DNA of 50,928 bases from Promethearchaeota archaeon (GCA_016839585.1 JAEOTZ010000088.1:1-50928), one strand, 5' to 3'. Positions 34,426 through 42,799 are shown, counted from the stretch's first letter. Made by a program: numbers and translations. The notes: a model not told the origin generated them from the sequence alone.

Positions 34426-36327
34426 TTACGAATATTTCTCTAAGTCTAATTCTTTTATTTTAGATTGCATTGGGATTCCATCAATTTTATCCCATCCACG
34501 TTCATCATAGTAATTGTTAAGTAATTGATTTGCAACTTCTGGAGTTATTGTTGATTCCCCAAAAAAATCTTGGAAATTAAGAATAGTTTGTCCAAATTTT
34601 AAAGGTTTGAACCATTCTTCAGGGAATTTATCATCTTTTCGTGAGAATCCTTCTTTCACGTTCAAAATTTTTAATAAATTCCATGTTCTTTCAGCAGCTT
34701 CCCTCAATTCTTCAGATTGTATGTTAAATCCAGTTACTGCGTTATAAATATCGGTGACTAATTCTAAACCATAAAATCGATTCATTTGGGCTCTTGCGCA
34801 TAATCCTAAAGATGTTAATACCGTATACCAATCTTCAGAATATCTGGTTAATCTTCCTACATTTACCACCATTTCTTTTAAGGGAGGAGTAAATAACCTT
34901 CCTATAGCAGAGTTAGGAACTCCCATTCGATCAAAATGCATTTTAAATTTTTCTATTGATCCTCCAGCACCAAGATAGGTTGGGGAACCCCCAGATGCAA
35001 CATGGGCTCCTTTAGGGTTCACAACTTGTTCAAATTCCATAGTTCCAAGACGTAAAAGGCGAGGTTCGAAAATAATATCCAAGCCTTTTACAGTTAACAT
35101 TTCGTTTTCAACTGATTTATACGTTTCAGCTAAACTTTTCCAACCATCAGCTAAGATATTTCCAAATCCTTTTCTATATACTATCATTTCTATTAATTGA
35201 ACTAACGTTCGGTAATCGCTTTTCCACTCTATTCCCGTATTCTCTTTTGTTAATATTCCTTTCTCATATAAATGAGTGCAAAACTTTAAGAGAGAGGTTA
35301 TTGTTAATGAGTCTAATCCATATCTACTCACTAAATCAAATGATTTTATAGCTTCATCATAAGTATTTAATTCATCAAGTGTGAACATTAAAAAAGGATT
35401 AATAACTGATGACGTATAATTTATCAAACCTTTAAAATTGCCTTCTTGGAGTTCAAGAATATCCTTGTCACCCATGGGACATGAAGGGCATGCTATACGA
35501 CGTTTCTTTAATTTTTTAAGATAAACTCTCTCACTACATTGTCTTGCCTTTTTATGTTGCCCTGAAGCCTTTAAGATCATTCCAACGGGCAAACTTCTTA
35601 ACATTCCTAATTCATGCCATGATTCTCTTTGAGGATATTTCCTAATTCGTTCAAAAAGTTTTCTATATAATTGATTAAATTCTTTAGGATTTGCTATAGA
35701 AATCCCCCTACTTCCCTTCGTAACTATTGCTTTTAAGTTTTTAGAACCCATTACTGCTCCAAGACCACCTCTACCAAAAGTAGATGTTTTATCAATTAAA
35801 GCTAAAGAACCATAAACTAAATTTTCACCTGCCTGACCCATTGCTATAACTCCAGATTCAGAGTACTTTTTTTGCAAAAAATTAGTAGATTCTACGATAT
35901 CTTTTCCCCAAATGTCACTCGCATCAATAAGTTCAATATGTTCGTTTAATATCGCTAAATATACAGGATCTTCAGCTTTACCAGATATAATTATATGATC
36001 AAATCCAGAATGTTTTAAATTGAATCCAAAACTCATACTTCCACATGAATAGGCGATTGCCCCTGTTGCTGGGAACTTAGTTGAAGCAACTGTTCTGGAG
36101 GCACCTGGAGTGATTGTACCAACTAAGGGACCTACTCCAATTATTATTACATTTTCAGAGGATAATGGATCAATTTTGGGTTTAATTAAATCAGCTACGA
36201 GTTTAGTATTTATTCCAAGTCCTCCAATAAATTGTTTAATATTATCAACATTTTGTTTAATAATAGATATTTTATCTACAGTTAAATCTATCTTAAGAAT
36301 ATTACCAGTATACCCTTTCCAGTCCAT
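34426..36327 (-). CDS. Aldehyde:ferredoxin oxidoreductase family tungsten/molybdenum enzyme
   Basis: This 633-residue protein is full length for the AOR family. Landmarks are GYTGNILKIDLT (N-terminus), FIGGLGINTKL, GPLVGTITPGASRT, FGRGGLGAVMGSKNLKAIV (pterin-binding region), RYGLDSLT, and the late SLGLCARAQ. The [4Fe-4S] site normally uses CxxCxxxC plus a distant Cys; here the cluster reads C280-PS-C283-PMG-D287, so the third ligand is Asp, while the distant Cys in SLGLC remains. AOR enzymes oxidise aldehydes and reduce ferredoxin using a bis-tungstopterin. The ferredoxin gene just upstream overlaps by one base and is the likely electron partner. The substrate is unknown. Confidence 0.88.
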   Translation of the reverse strand: MDWKGYTGNILKIDLTVDKISIIKQNVDNIKQFIGGLGINTKLVADLIKPKIDPLSSENVIIIGVGPLVGTITPGASRTVASTKFPATGAIAYSCGSMSFGFNLKHSGFDHIIISGKAEDPVYLAILNEHIELIDASDIWGKDIVESTNFLQKKYSESGVIAMGQAGENLVYGSLALIDKTSTFGRGGLGAVMGSKNLKAIVTKGSRGISIANPKEFNQLYRKLFERIRKYPQRESWHELGMLRSLPVGMILKASGQHKKARQCSERVYLKKLKKRRIACPSCPMGDKDILELQEGNFKGLINYTSSVINPFLMFTLDELNTYDEAIKSFDLVSRYGLDSLTITSLLKFCTHLYEKGILTKENTGIEWKSDYRTLVQLIEMIVYRKGFGNILADGWKSLAETYKSVENEMLTVKGLDIIFEPRLLRLGTMEFEQVVNPKGAHVASGGSPTYLGAGGSIEKFKMHFDRMGVPNSAIGRLFTPPLKEMVVNVGRLTRYSEDWYTVLTSLGLCARAQMNRFYGLELVTDIYNAVTGFNIQSEELREAAERTWNLLKILNVKEGFSRKDDKFPEEWFKPLKFGQTILNFQDFFGESTITPEVANQLLNNYYDERGWDKIDGIPMQSKIKELDLEKYS

Positions 36328-36572
36328 TAATCAACAACCTCCTTATATTCCAATGCACCATAAAGACAATGTTGAGCACACTGCCCACAGTGAAGGCAAC
36401 TTTCTAAAAAAGATATTTTTGGAGATAATCCATATCTATTTTCAATTATTATATTTGCTTCATAAGGATTAAATTGCTTTTTATTTACATAAGAGCACCA
36501 TAATTGGCAAATAATACAACCTGTACACCTATCCTCATTTACTATAATCTCAACATAATTTTTTTTTACCAA
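36327..36572 (-). CDS. Two-cluster 4Fe-4S ferredoxin-like subunit
   Basis: This 81-residue protein carries two cysteine clusters: CTGCIICQLWC (about 16-26) and CLHCGQCAQHC (about 59-69). The second is a regular CxxCxxCxxxC; the first has the same spacing. It can hold two [4Fe-4S] clusters. It starts at TTG 36572, and its last base overlaps the ATG of the AOR gene, so the two are coupled. Ferredoxin-like subunits beside AOR-type enzymes pass electrons between the tungsten enzyme and soluble carriers. There is no membrane segment. The role in a complex is inferred from the overlap. Confidence 0.88.
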   Translation of the reverse strand: MVKKNYVEIIVNEDRCTGCIICQLWCSYVNKKQFNPYEANIIIENRYGLSPKISFLESCLHCGQCAQHCLYGALEYKEVVD

Positions 36573-36697
36573 AATGATTCAAATCTTAAAAGATATTAAG
36601 GATTTTATATATTAATTGAAAAAATTGAAATAATGAATTATAATTAAATTTTTATGCTTATAAAATTTTATTTTAGCCAATATTTAAGTGAATTAAA

Positions 36698-38188
36698 TTA
36701 AATTTTGATTATTAGCCCCCTTTTTCTCTCTAATCGTCTCAGTAGCTCTGGAATATTTTTAATTTTATTAAAATTTAAATCTAATATTCTAAGTGAAGGG
36801 AGTAAGGCAATTGATTCAGTTAATTGTTCAAGTTGATTTCCCCATAGATTTAATTCTTCTAATGAGGATAATTCTCCAATCCAATCAGGAAGAAAAGTGA
36901 AATTGTTCCAACTTAAATTAAGTTCTTTAAGATTTTTTAAATTCTGAAATGATTCTGGCAAGCTAGAGAGTTGATTATTCCTTAAAATCAAATTTTCTAA
37001 TGAAGTCAACTTCCCTATCGAATTTGGCAGTTCAGTAATAGTATTATCATATAAGTATAAGCTTTTCAGAGATTGAAATGAAGAAATCCAATTAGGAAGT
37101 TTCTTTATTTTATTTCCACTCATACCTAATTTTTCTAATAAAGCAAGAGTTTTTATGCTGGTTGGAATTTCAAAAAAGTTATTCCAACCTAAATCAAGAT
37201 CGTTAATTGAATTGTTCAACTTAAATTCTATTGAATTTAATTTATTTCCATGTAGATCTAAATTCTTAAGTGTTTTAAGAGATGTTATTGATTTAGGAAG
37301 TTCGTTCAGCAGATTATTTCTCAAATTTAACGTTTGAAGTAATGATAAAGTTCCTAACGAATCAGGGAGAGCCCTTAATCTATTTGATTTTAAATTTAGT
37401 GTTTTTAAAGATTTCAATTTATTTATAGATTCTGGAAGTTTAATGAGTTTATTATAACTTAAATCTAAAGATATAATTGAATCTGATTCATTTGAGATTT
37501 CTGATAATTTTATTAAATGATTAAACCTTAGATCAAGAACCTTAAGTTGATTAAGAGAAACAATTGAGTCAAAAAAATTTGATAAAAAAATCCCTTGTGG
37601 ATCCACATTAGTTAAATCTAATGTAATTATATACCCCAAACTGTTAAATTCATATTTTATATACCCAAATTTAATTTTTAAAAATGAGATAAAGTAATAA
37701 TTGATTAAAATCTCTGCAAGAACTTTATGAGAAAAACTCTCAAGGTTTTTTCTTTCAAAAACATTTTGTAAATTAAATTTATATTTTTGATTAGCTAAGG
37801 TATTTATTTTCTCAATTAAAATTGATTTTGATTTCTTATTATTAATATCAGACAAAGTAGAGATTATTGTTATTAGGCAAATTAATGATGTTTCATTTTC
37901 AAGAGCCCATTTCATCGGTTTTAATGCTCTTTCTAGAAAAAGAGTTTTAATCAGAGATGCTGCTAGATTTCTTATATATTCATTTGAATCTGAAATTAAT
38001 AGATTCTCCAAAAGTTTATAAACTTTATCATCCTTCGCCTGAATTTTTTCTAAAATCCTAATGCTCTCTAATCGGGTATCAACATTATCCGTATTATCAA
38101 TTAAGGTAATTAATAATTCAAGTGCTGAAGTATAATCTAAATCTTTATTCTTTAAATCCTCATATATAGCTTTTGGAGTTAAAGGCAT
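36698..38188 (-). CDS. HEAT-LRR protein, fourth member of the family
   Basis: The 496-residue protein has the shared N-terminal module (ELLITLIDNTDNVDTRLESI, LLENLLISDSNEYIRNLAA, LKPMKWALENET, VLAEILINYY) and an LRR array from about 200 to the end, with around eleven units. Two C-terminal LRR units (SWNNFTFLPDWIG, SLEELNLWGNQL) nearly match the protein encoded at 32821. One unit is broken: residues around KLNSIEFKLNNSINDLDLGWNNF lack the usual LPxxI stretch. No signal or catalytic motif. It lies upstream of the ferredoxin-AOR pair and downstream of AMP phosphorylase on the same strand, 48 bp away. Confidence 0.85.
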   Translation of the reverse strand: MPLTPKAIYEDLKNKDLDYTSALELLITLIDNTDNVDTRLESIRILEKIQAKDDKVYKLLENLLISDSNEYIRNLAASLIKTLFLERALKPMKWALENETSLICLITIISTLSDINNKKSKSILIEKINTLANQKYKFNLQNVFERKNLESFSHKVLAEILINYYFISFLKIKFGYIKYEFNSLGYIITLDLTNVDPQGIFLSNFFDSIVSLNQLKVLDLRFNHLIKLSEISNESDSIISLDLSYNKLIKLPESINKLKSLKTLNLKSNRLRALPDSLGTLSLLQTLNLRNNLLNELPKSITSLKTLKNLDLHGNKLNSIEFKLNNSINDLDLGWNNFFEIPTSIKTLALLEKLGMSGNKIKKLPNWISSFQSLKSLYLYDNTITELPNSIGKLTSLENLILRNNQLSSLPESFQNLKNLKELNLSWNNFTFLPDWIGELSSLEELNLWGNQLEQLTESIALLPSLRILDLNFNKIKNIPELLRRLERKRGLIIKI

Positions 38189-38236
38189 TTTTTCTAATTT
38201 GTAGATTAGACTAAATTCAAAAATATAATAAGAAAA

Positions 38237-39766
38237 TTAAATTCTTTCAATCATCATTCCGCCTAATACTATTGGTCCACCTGTAGAATTGTAAATTTTT
38301 TCTGCTCTTTTTAATTTAGATTGAGTTTCTGAATAAATTCTAAAGACCAAATCACCCTCTTTTATTCTAGCACCTTGTTTTTTTATAACTTCTACTCCAG
38401 AACTTTTTGAATAGGGACACCCTGCAGCCTTAGCAATTTGATTAATTAATGCATTATTTACACCAGTTATGTGCCCTCCCTTATTAGCATGAAACTCCTT
38501 CATATGTGGGCCTAACTTGATTTCTTCTGGTTTTATATTAGGTTCCCCTCCTTGAACTTCAATAATTTTTTTCATAGTATCATAAGCTTTACCAGATCGT
38601 AATATCTCTTTAGCTAATTTTTGTCCTACTCCCTTTTGAGCTTTTCCCCCCATTTCAAGAAGAATTCCTGCTAAGTCAGTTGCTTTTTCTATTAAAGAAT
38701 TAGGTCCTGCAGAGTAGTCCATTAATAGAGTAAGTGCCTCCTTAGCTTCTAATGCAGGTCCAACAGCATGACCAATTGGTTGATGAGCGAGAGTTAACGC
38801 ACATTCTGCTTCTACCCCAATATTCTTAGCTATTTCTTTGAAAATGTAAGCGAAATTTTTTCCGTCATTTGGTGTAGGAAATTTTGTCCCTGGACCAACA
38901 GGAATGTCTAAAACTAACTTTTTTACTCCCATACTTATTTTTTTAGCAAGAATAGATGGAATCATCAAACCTACTGGATCCATATGCAGAGGTCGTTCGA
39001 TTTCTATTAAGATGTTATCTGCAGGAGCTATATCAAGGGCACCTCCCCAAACAACACAAGCTTTTTCTTCAGATATAATTTTCTTTACTTCTTCTGAATC
39101 AAAAATAACCGGGGCTAAAACTTCCATTGAATCTGCAGTTCCAGATGGTGATGTTATTGCTCTTGTAGATGTTTTAGGAATTATTAAACCCGCAGTTGCT
39201 ACTACTGGTACTATAATAAGAGACACTTTATTACCTGGAACCCCTCCCGTTGAGTGCTTGTCATATACATCTGGACCGAAATCAAAGATTTCTCCACTCC
39301 TTGCTTCTGCTAAAGTAAGAGCAGTCATTTCTTCATTATCCATTCCATGAATATTAATACTTGTTATAAAAGAAGATAATTCTATTGAGCTTAAAAGACC
39401 TGAAGAAGAAGCAGATACAATATTATTTATTTCTTCACTGTTTAACTTATTTCCTATTATTTTCTTTCTAATATATTTGAAGGAATCTGGAGGTTCTGCT
39501 GGTTTTACAGATACTATAGCATTATTTTCAATATCTTTTAATGTGTCTATAAAAAGTCCAATTTCCCCTGGAGCAATAATTGAATCTGAATATGCTATTT
39601 GTACAATCGCAACACGATATTTTCCACTAATAGATTTTGATTCAACATTTTTAATCATAATGCGATCTCCGGCTTTCTGCCCTAATTCAGCGGCATCTTG
39701 AAAATTTAGAATGACATCCTTGGTATTACCAGTTTCAAAATTAATTTTTTTAACTTTTAATTTCAT
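38237..39766 (-). CDS. deoA: AMP phosphorylase (thymidine phosphorylase family)
   Basis: The protein has 509 residues from ATG 39766 (a TTG lies three codons upstream); MKLKVKKINFETGN is the usual archaeal AMP phosphorylase opening. An N-terminal ~85-residue extension (GDRIMIKN) absent from bacterial thymidine phosphorylase precedes the family 3 glycosyltransferase core with DKHSTGGVPGNKVSL (phosphate binding) and TSTRAITSPSGTADSMEVL. This extension is the hallmark of archaeal AMP phosphorylases, which convert NMPs and phosphate to base and ribose 1,5-bisphosphate; an isomerase then gives RuBP for form III RuBisCO. The isomerase gene is not in the window, and the RuBisCO-superfamily gene here has changed phosphate ligands. 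Annotation as AMP phosphorylase is firm; coupling to that gene is an inference. Confidence 0.9.
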   Translation of the reverse strand: MKLKVKKINFETGNTKDVILNFQDAAELGQKAGDRIMIKNVESKSISGKYRVAIVQIAYSDSIIAPGEIGLFIDTLKDIENNAIVSVKPAEPPDSFKYIRKKIIGNKLNSEEINNIVSASSSGLLSSIELSSFITSINIHGMDNEEMTALTLAEARSGEIFDFGPDVYDKHSTGGVPGNKVSLIIVPVVATAGLIIPKTSTRAITSPSGTADSMEVLAPVIFDSEEVKKIISEEKACVVWGGALDIAPADNILIEIERPLHMDPVGLMIPSILAKKISMGVKKLVLDIPVGPGTKFPTPNDGKNFAYIFKEIAKNIGVEAECALTLAHQPIGHAVGPALEAKEALTLLMDYSAGPNSLIEKATDLAGILLEMGGKAQKGVGQKLAKEILRSGKAYDTMKKIIEVQGGEPNIKPEEIKLGPHMKEFHANKGGHITGVNNALINQIAKAAGCPYSKSSGVEVIKKQGARIKEGDLVFRIYSETQSKLKRAEKIYNSTGGPIVLGGMMIERI

Positions 39767-39809
39767 TATTCTCAATAATTTTTTTGATTATAATTAATTA
39801 GAAAATCTA

Positions 39810-39883
39810 ATCAATTAAATTTATTTATGAGCTTTGTATTTCTTATGCTTGTTTTACTATATTAGAGATTAGAATATTTTAAT
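39810..39883. repeat. Left copy of a ~73-bp direct repeat bounding an accessory island
   Basis: The block from ATCAATTAAATTTATTTAT through TATTAGAGATTAGAA to ATTTTAAT recurs in the same orientation at 42691-42763 with roughly 90 per cent identity by eye. This copy lies 44 bp upstream of the AMP phosphorylase start. It belongs to the 726-bp gap between that gene and 40493, which also holds the remnant at 40023-40470. Confidence 0.75.
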
Positions 39884-40022
39884 TCAAGAATTAACGAATT
39901 TAAAAAAAAAAAAAGAATTACCTCTATGAAAAAGTGATGAGTGAGTCATATAATTTTTATCGTCTTCTCAACTTGGAAGATTCCTGCCCCCGCAGAACCG
40001 TCTTTTTTTTGAAAGGAATCAA

Positions 40023-40470
40023 GGGGATAAGCCAGTATTATTGAAACCGGCAAATCTTCCTGAAAAACAAGGTCTTTGGATTTCTCATTGAAAAGTTTGG
40101 ATTAAAGGTCAAGGTAGAATCGCTCCAAAAGATTGATGAGCCCTTTCAATCGAGACTTGAGCAAGAAGGCGTCGGGGAGCTCCTTACTAACTTTGACACG
40201 CTCATCGCTCAGAATGAAATTGCCATCACCGAGATAAATAAACAGATTGCTTACGTGCCAAATGGATTTTCCGCTGATATGCTCCTTGATGGACTCGGCA
40301 CGTTTCAAGGAAATTGGAGCCTATTCAAGTTCAATTTGACCACTCGATTTAATCGGCAAGTAGAATCTCCTATTATGTCGCAAATATGTGGATATAAGAG
40401 ACGTGCCATAACAATAATGAAATTTTGCTTAAAGTTTTCTGAAAAATCAGAATTAAAAACTTTTATATAG
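40023..40470 (+). pseudogene. Decayed or frameshifted gene remnant of higher GC, unidentified
   Basis: Two short frames read one after the other: first GDKPVLLKPANLPEKQGLW (from 40023, stop near 40087), then, in another frame from 40045 to a stop at 40470, a protein-like stretch with LKVKVESLQKIDEPFQSRL, FDTLIAQNEIAITEINKQIA and GFSADMLLDGLGTFQG. Between 40100 and 40330 the GC content and codon use are clearly higher than in neighbouring genes, which hints at transfer from another genome. The end of the frame turns AT-rich and looks non-coding. I do not recognise the family. No start codon with a ribosome-binding site is visible, so I treat it as a remnant. Confidence 0.45.
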
Positions 40471-40492
40471 CTCATAATTTTAGTTATTTATT

Positions 40493-41152
40493 ATGTCTCA
40501 AGTAATAAATTGTCATCCAGATTGGAACGAAAAAAAAATCAAGAATACCATAAAGCGTGTTCCATACGACATCGATAGGTTGAGAAAACAGTACAATTGG
40601 GCAGGAAAAAAAATAAAGGTTAAAAAGTTGAAATCCAATTTAATAGAAATTTCTTCAGGATCTGAACTCAAATGCACATTCTTAATAGGGGAGGGAACAT
40701 CTAATAACAAGTACGTTCAAATCGACCTTGAAGTGATAAATGAAGATTCTAAAATGATAATGGAATCCATAATTCAAATCTTGAGAGATTCATTTGAGAG
40801 GTCATTTTTAGATATTCTTACTCAGCGTACTATTAAATGTCATCCTGATTGGGATGAATCCAATCTCATACCTCATGTTAAGGATATGCTTATTGACATT
40901 TTTATTAATGTGGAAACAGTGAAAGGATTTAAATGGATAGGAAAAAATGGAGTAATTGAAGATTTGGGGTACAATAAGTATCAGTTTTCGTCGGGTGAAG
41001 AAATCCAAGGAACTTTTAAGTTTGAAAAAGATCCAACTGAGGGGATATATGTTGTTCAATTCGATACTAAGGGAAGTAGCAATAGAGCTATCTCGATTTT
41101 GGTAGACATGATAAATGGAATAAAATTAAATTTAGAGAAAGAACCAGAGTAG
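40493..41152 (+). CDS. Unknown protein made of two tandem repeats of one domain
   Basis: The 219-residue soluble protein is an internal duplication. Unit 1 (about 5-100) has NCHPDWNEKKI, YNWAGKK, SNLIEISSGSELKCTF and a strand/helix end; unit 2 (about 112-215) has KCHPDWDESNL, FKWIGKN, NKYQFSSGEEIQGTF and a similar end. The repeated CHPDW and SSG(S/E)E motifs are the most constant. No cysteine pair or catalytic motif is obvious, and there is no signal peptide. The fold looks like mixed alpha/beta with a helix-strand start. ATG 40493. It sits inside the direct-repeat-bounded island, and I do not recognise a family. Confidence 0.7.
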   Translation: MSQVINCHPDWNEKKIKNTIKRVPYDIDRLRKQYNWAGKKIKVKKLKSNLIEISSGSELKCTFLIGEGTSNNKYVQIDLEVINEDSKMIMESIIQILRDSFERSFLDILTQRTIKCHPDWDESNLIPHVKDMLIDIFINVETVKGFKWIGKNGVIEDLGYNKYQFSSGEEIQGTFKFEKDPTEGIYVVQFDTKGSSNRAISILVDMINGIKLNLEKEPE

Positions 41153-41204
41153 TATAAGTAGTTATATTTCCTCTTCGGGTAAATTCTACTCCTATATAAT
41201 TTAA

Positions 41205-41474
41205 TTAATAATTCAAATTATTGCTAAGACCACTGTTTGGTATACATTAGATAGAGGGCTAACAAATTATACGATTAATGAGATGATAGGACAACTTAAT
41301 CAATCTGCATGGGATCTCCATACTGATGGAAATATCCGTCTTAGATTTTATGCTCGAAATAGTTTTGGTAATAATTCTTTTACAGAAGTTCGGATCGAAA
41401 AGGATACATCTGCACCTGTTATTACAATTCAGTCACCGACAACCAATCAATTATGCGGAATTGAACTACATTGA
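41205..41474 (+). pseudogene. Fragment of an extracellular Ig-like surface protein
   Basis: The frame from 41205 to the stop at 41474 has no plausible start but encodes a recognisable piece of a surface-protein repeat: TVWYTLDRGLTNYTINEMIG, then WDLHTDGNIRLRFYARNSFG and DTSAPVITIQSPTTNQ. The last phrase is a typical linker into the next Ig-like domain, but the frame then stops. The fragment therefore represents one beta-sandwich repeat cut from a large secreted protein. Its 3' end overlaps convergently with the gene at 41447. It supports the view that this stretch is a scar region. Confidence 0.65.
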
Positions 41475-41989
41475 TCGCAGAGCTTTTCTTTCCTTATTTG
41501 ATCATAAATACTAGTTTTACAAGTATCGCAATAAAATAACTCGATATCTGCCTCAAGACCTTCACCATCTTGGCTCATCATGAAATCCTTATCCTTTAAT
41601 AGATCAGCATGACATAGACGACAATACCCATCCGGATCATCCTCAAAATACCAAAAAGTAGCTCTAACAGGAATAGAGAGAAGTCTTTTAAATAAAAGTG
41701 CTTGAAATCCCATATCAATATCATTACAACTATAGCTGGTATCATAATCAAATTTAGGATACAATTTCAATATTAATTCTTTCCAGACTGGGGTGTATTT
41801 ATCACCTCTTAGATCGGCGAAAATGAGCTCGTAATCTCCGTTTTTGTTATTAAGTTTTTTATAGAAAAAATTTGGTGTTTTTGAAGCTTCTTTATACCCG
41901 TGTGCTAATAAGATGTTACCCACCTTTAACATTTTCTTCCATACCTTATCTTTATAGATAGGCTCGCCATCATGGGTTTGTCGTTTCAT
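41447..41989 (-). CDS. Unknown protein with zinc-binding cysteine pairs
   Basis: The 180-residue protein has an N-terminal basic helix region, a central domain (YELIFADLRGDKYTPVWKE ... FDYDTSYSCNDIDMG) and a C-terminal half with three cysteine pairs: CRLCH, CDTCK and CDQCS. Two or more pairs probably bind zinc. No membrane segment. ATG 41989. I do not recognise the family. It overlaps the surface-protein fragment at its 3' end. Upstream of it lies the phased motif array at 42079-42162. It belongs to the direct-repeat-bounded island. Confidence 0.65.
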   Translation of the reverse strand: MKRQTHDGEPIYKDKVWKKMLKVGNILLAHGYKEASKTPNFFYKKLNNKNGDYELIFADLRGDKYTPVWKELILKLYPKFDYDTSYSCNDIDMGFQALLFKRLLSIPVRATFWYFEDDPDGYCRLCHADLLKDKDFMMSQDGEGLEADIELFYCDTCKTSIYDQIRKEKLCDQCSSIPHN

Positions 41990-42078
41990 CTTAAGCTAAT
42001 CAATTTTTATCTTAATAATTAAAATAATTATTATTTTCTTATAATATCTAGAATAAGTTTATCTATTTAAATCCGTCT

Positions 42079-42162
42079 GTTAACAAATGTTAACCGTTAA
42101 CTCTGTAAACAAATAAGTTAATAATAGTAAAGTTTGGTAAAGTATTGTAAAGGAGAGTAAAG
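42079..42162. promoter_or_regulatory. Helically phased GTAAAG array with GTTAAC palindromes
   Basis: GTAAAG occurs four times at exact 10-bp steps (42127, 42137, 42147, 42157). Upstream are GTTAAC palindromes at 42079, 42089 and 42096, plus GTAAAC at 42105 and GTTAAT at 42117. The 10-bp spacing places each motif on the same face of the helix, as in operator or nucleoid-protein arrays. It lies in the gap between two minus-strand genes, about 90-175 bp upstream of the start at 41989. No known regulator is recognised. Confidence 0.5.
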
Positions 42163-42184
42163 TTTTGATTAAATAGGTTAAAAT

Positions 42185-42562
42185 TTAGTTTGGTAAGAGA
42201 ATCAAGATATCTAAATACCAGTCAGGCTCGCCATCTTCAAAGACAATAAAAGAACCCTTAATCTCGTAATCAATTTCTAGAATTCCTTGTAATTCCATAA
42301 AATTACCGTATCGATACATAGAATATCTTTGTGATTGGATGCATTTAATTACATTATCAATTATTCGAGTTAATTTTGCTTCTCGTATATACGGAATATG
42401 GCTTAATGCATAAATTAAGATATGAATTTTAGTGAGATCTAAAATATTCTTGGTAGCTTCTTCTACAATGTCAAGTAATAGCGTGGATAACTTCAGGTTA
42501 TCGATATAATATGTAGCACTATTGGTGTGATACTCCAAGCAAATAATTTCTTCGGTACTCAT
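42185..42562 (-). CDS. Unknown small protein
   Basis: The protein has 125 residues from ATG 42562; a GTG three codons upstream belongs to GTGAG, which looks like the ribosome-binding site. It has no cysteine motif, signal or membrane helix. The sequence mixes strands and amphipathic helices (STLLLDIVEEATKNILDLTKIHILIYALSHI ... in two pieces of helix) and ends with two strands, GSFIVFEDGEPDWYLDILILL. The ending reads like a small alpha/beta sensor or immunity-like protein, but I cannot assign a family. It is the last gene before the right direct repeat. Confidence 0.6.
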   Translation of the reverse strand: MSTEEIICLEYHTNSATYYIDNLKLSTLLLDIVEEATKNILDLTKIHILIYALSHIPYIREAKLTRIIDNVIKCIQSQRYSMYRYGNFMELQGILEIDYEIKGSFIVFEDGEPDWYLDILILLPN

Positions 42563-42690
42563 TATTCTCACTTAGGTTATATAAATTATTTTTAAAATCA
42601 TTTTTTAATCCCAGATAATACCATTCTATTTAAAAAAAAATTTCAATTAAAAGAAAAAGAGGGAGATAAATTATTAGAAATCACTTTCTG

Positions 42691-42763
42691 ATCAATTAAA
42701 TTTATTTATAAGCTAAGTATTTCTTATGCTATTTTATTATATTAGAGATTAGAACATTTTAAT
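42691..42763. repeat. Right copy of the ~73-bp direct repeat
   Basis: This direct copy of the block at 39810-39883 lies just downstream of the stop of the membrane protein gene (42800, minus strand). Differences from the left copy are a few substitutions and a 1-bp gap around the TTATGCT run. The two copies enclose about 2.8 kb. Confidence 0.75.
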
Positions 42764-42799
42764 GAAAAAATGAATAATTAAAAATAAAAAAAAAGGTAA

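Noticed and set aside
31409-38188. Repeats in this stretch as a CRISPR or mobile repeat array
   Set aside because: The periodicity of 69 bp (23 codons) comes from leucine-rich repeats in coding sequence; no spacer-repeat pattern is present.
40102-40308. Minus-strand frame of 68 codons
   Set aside because: The plus frame is longer and more protein-like across the same bases; neither has a good start, so only one remnant is annotated.
41326-41514. Second plus-strand frame near the surface-protein fragment
   Set aside because: It lies out of frame with the recognisable Ig-like fragment and has a biased, low-complexity composition.
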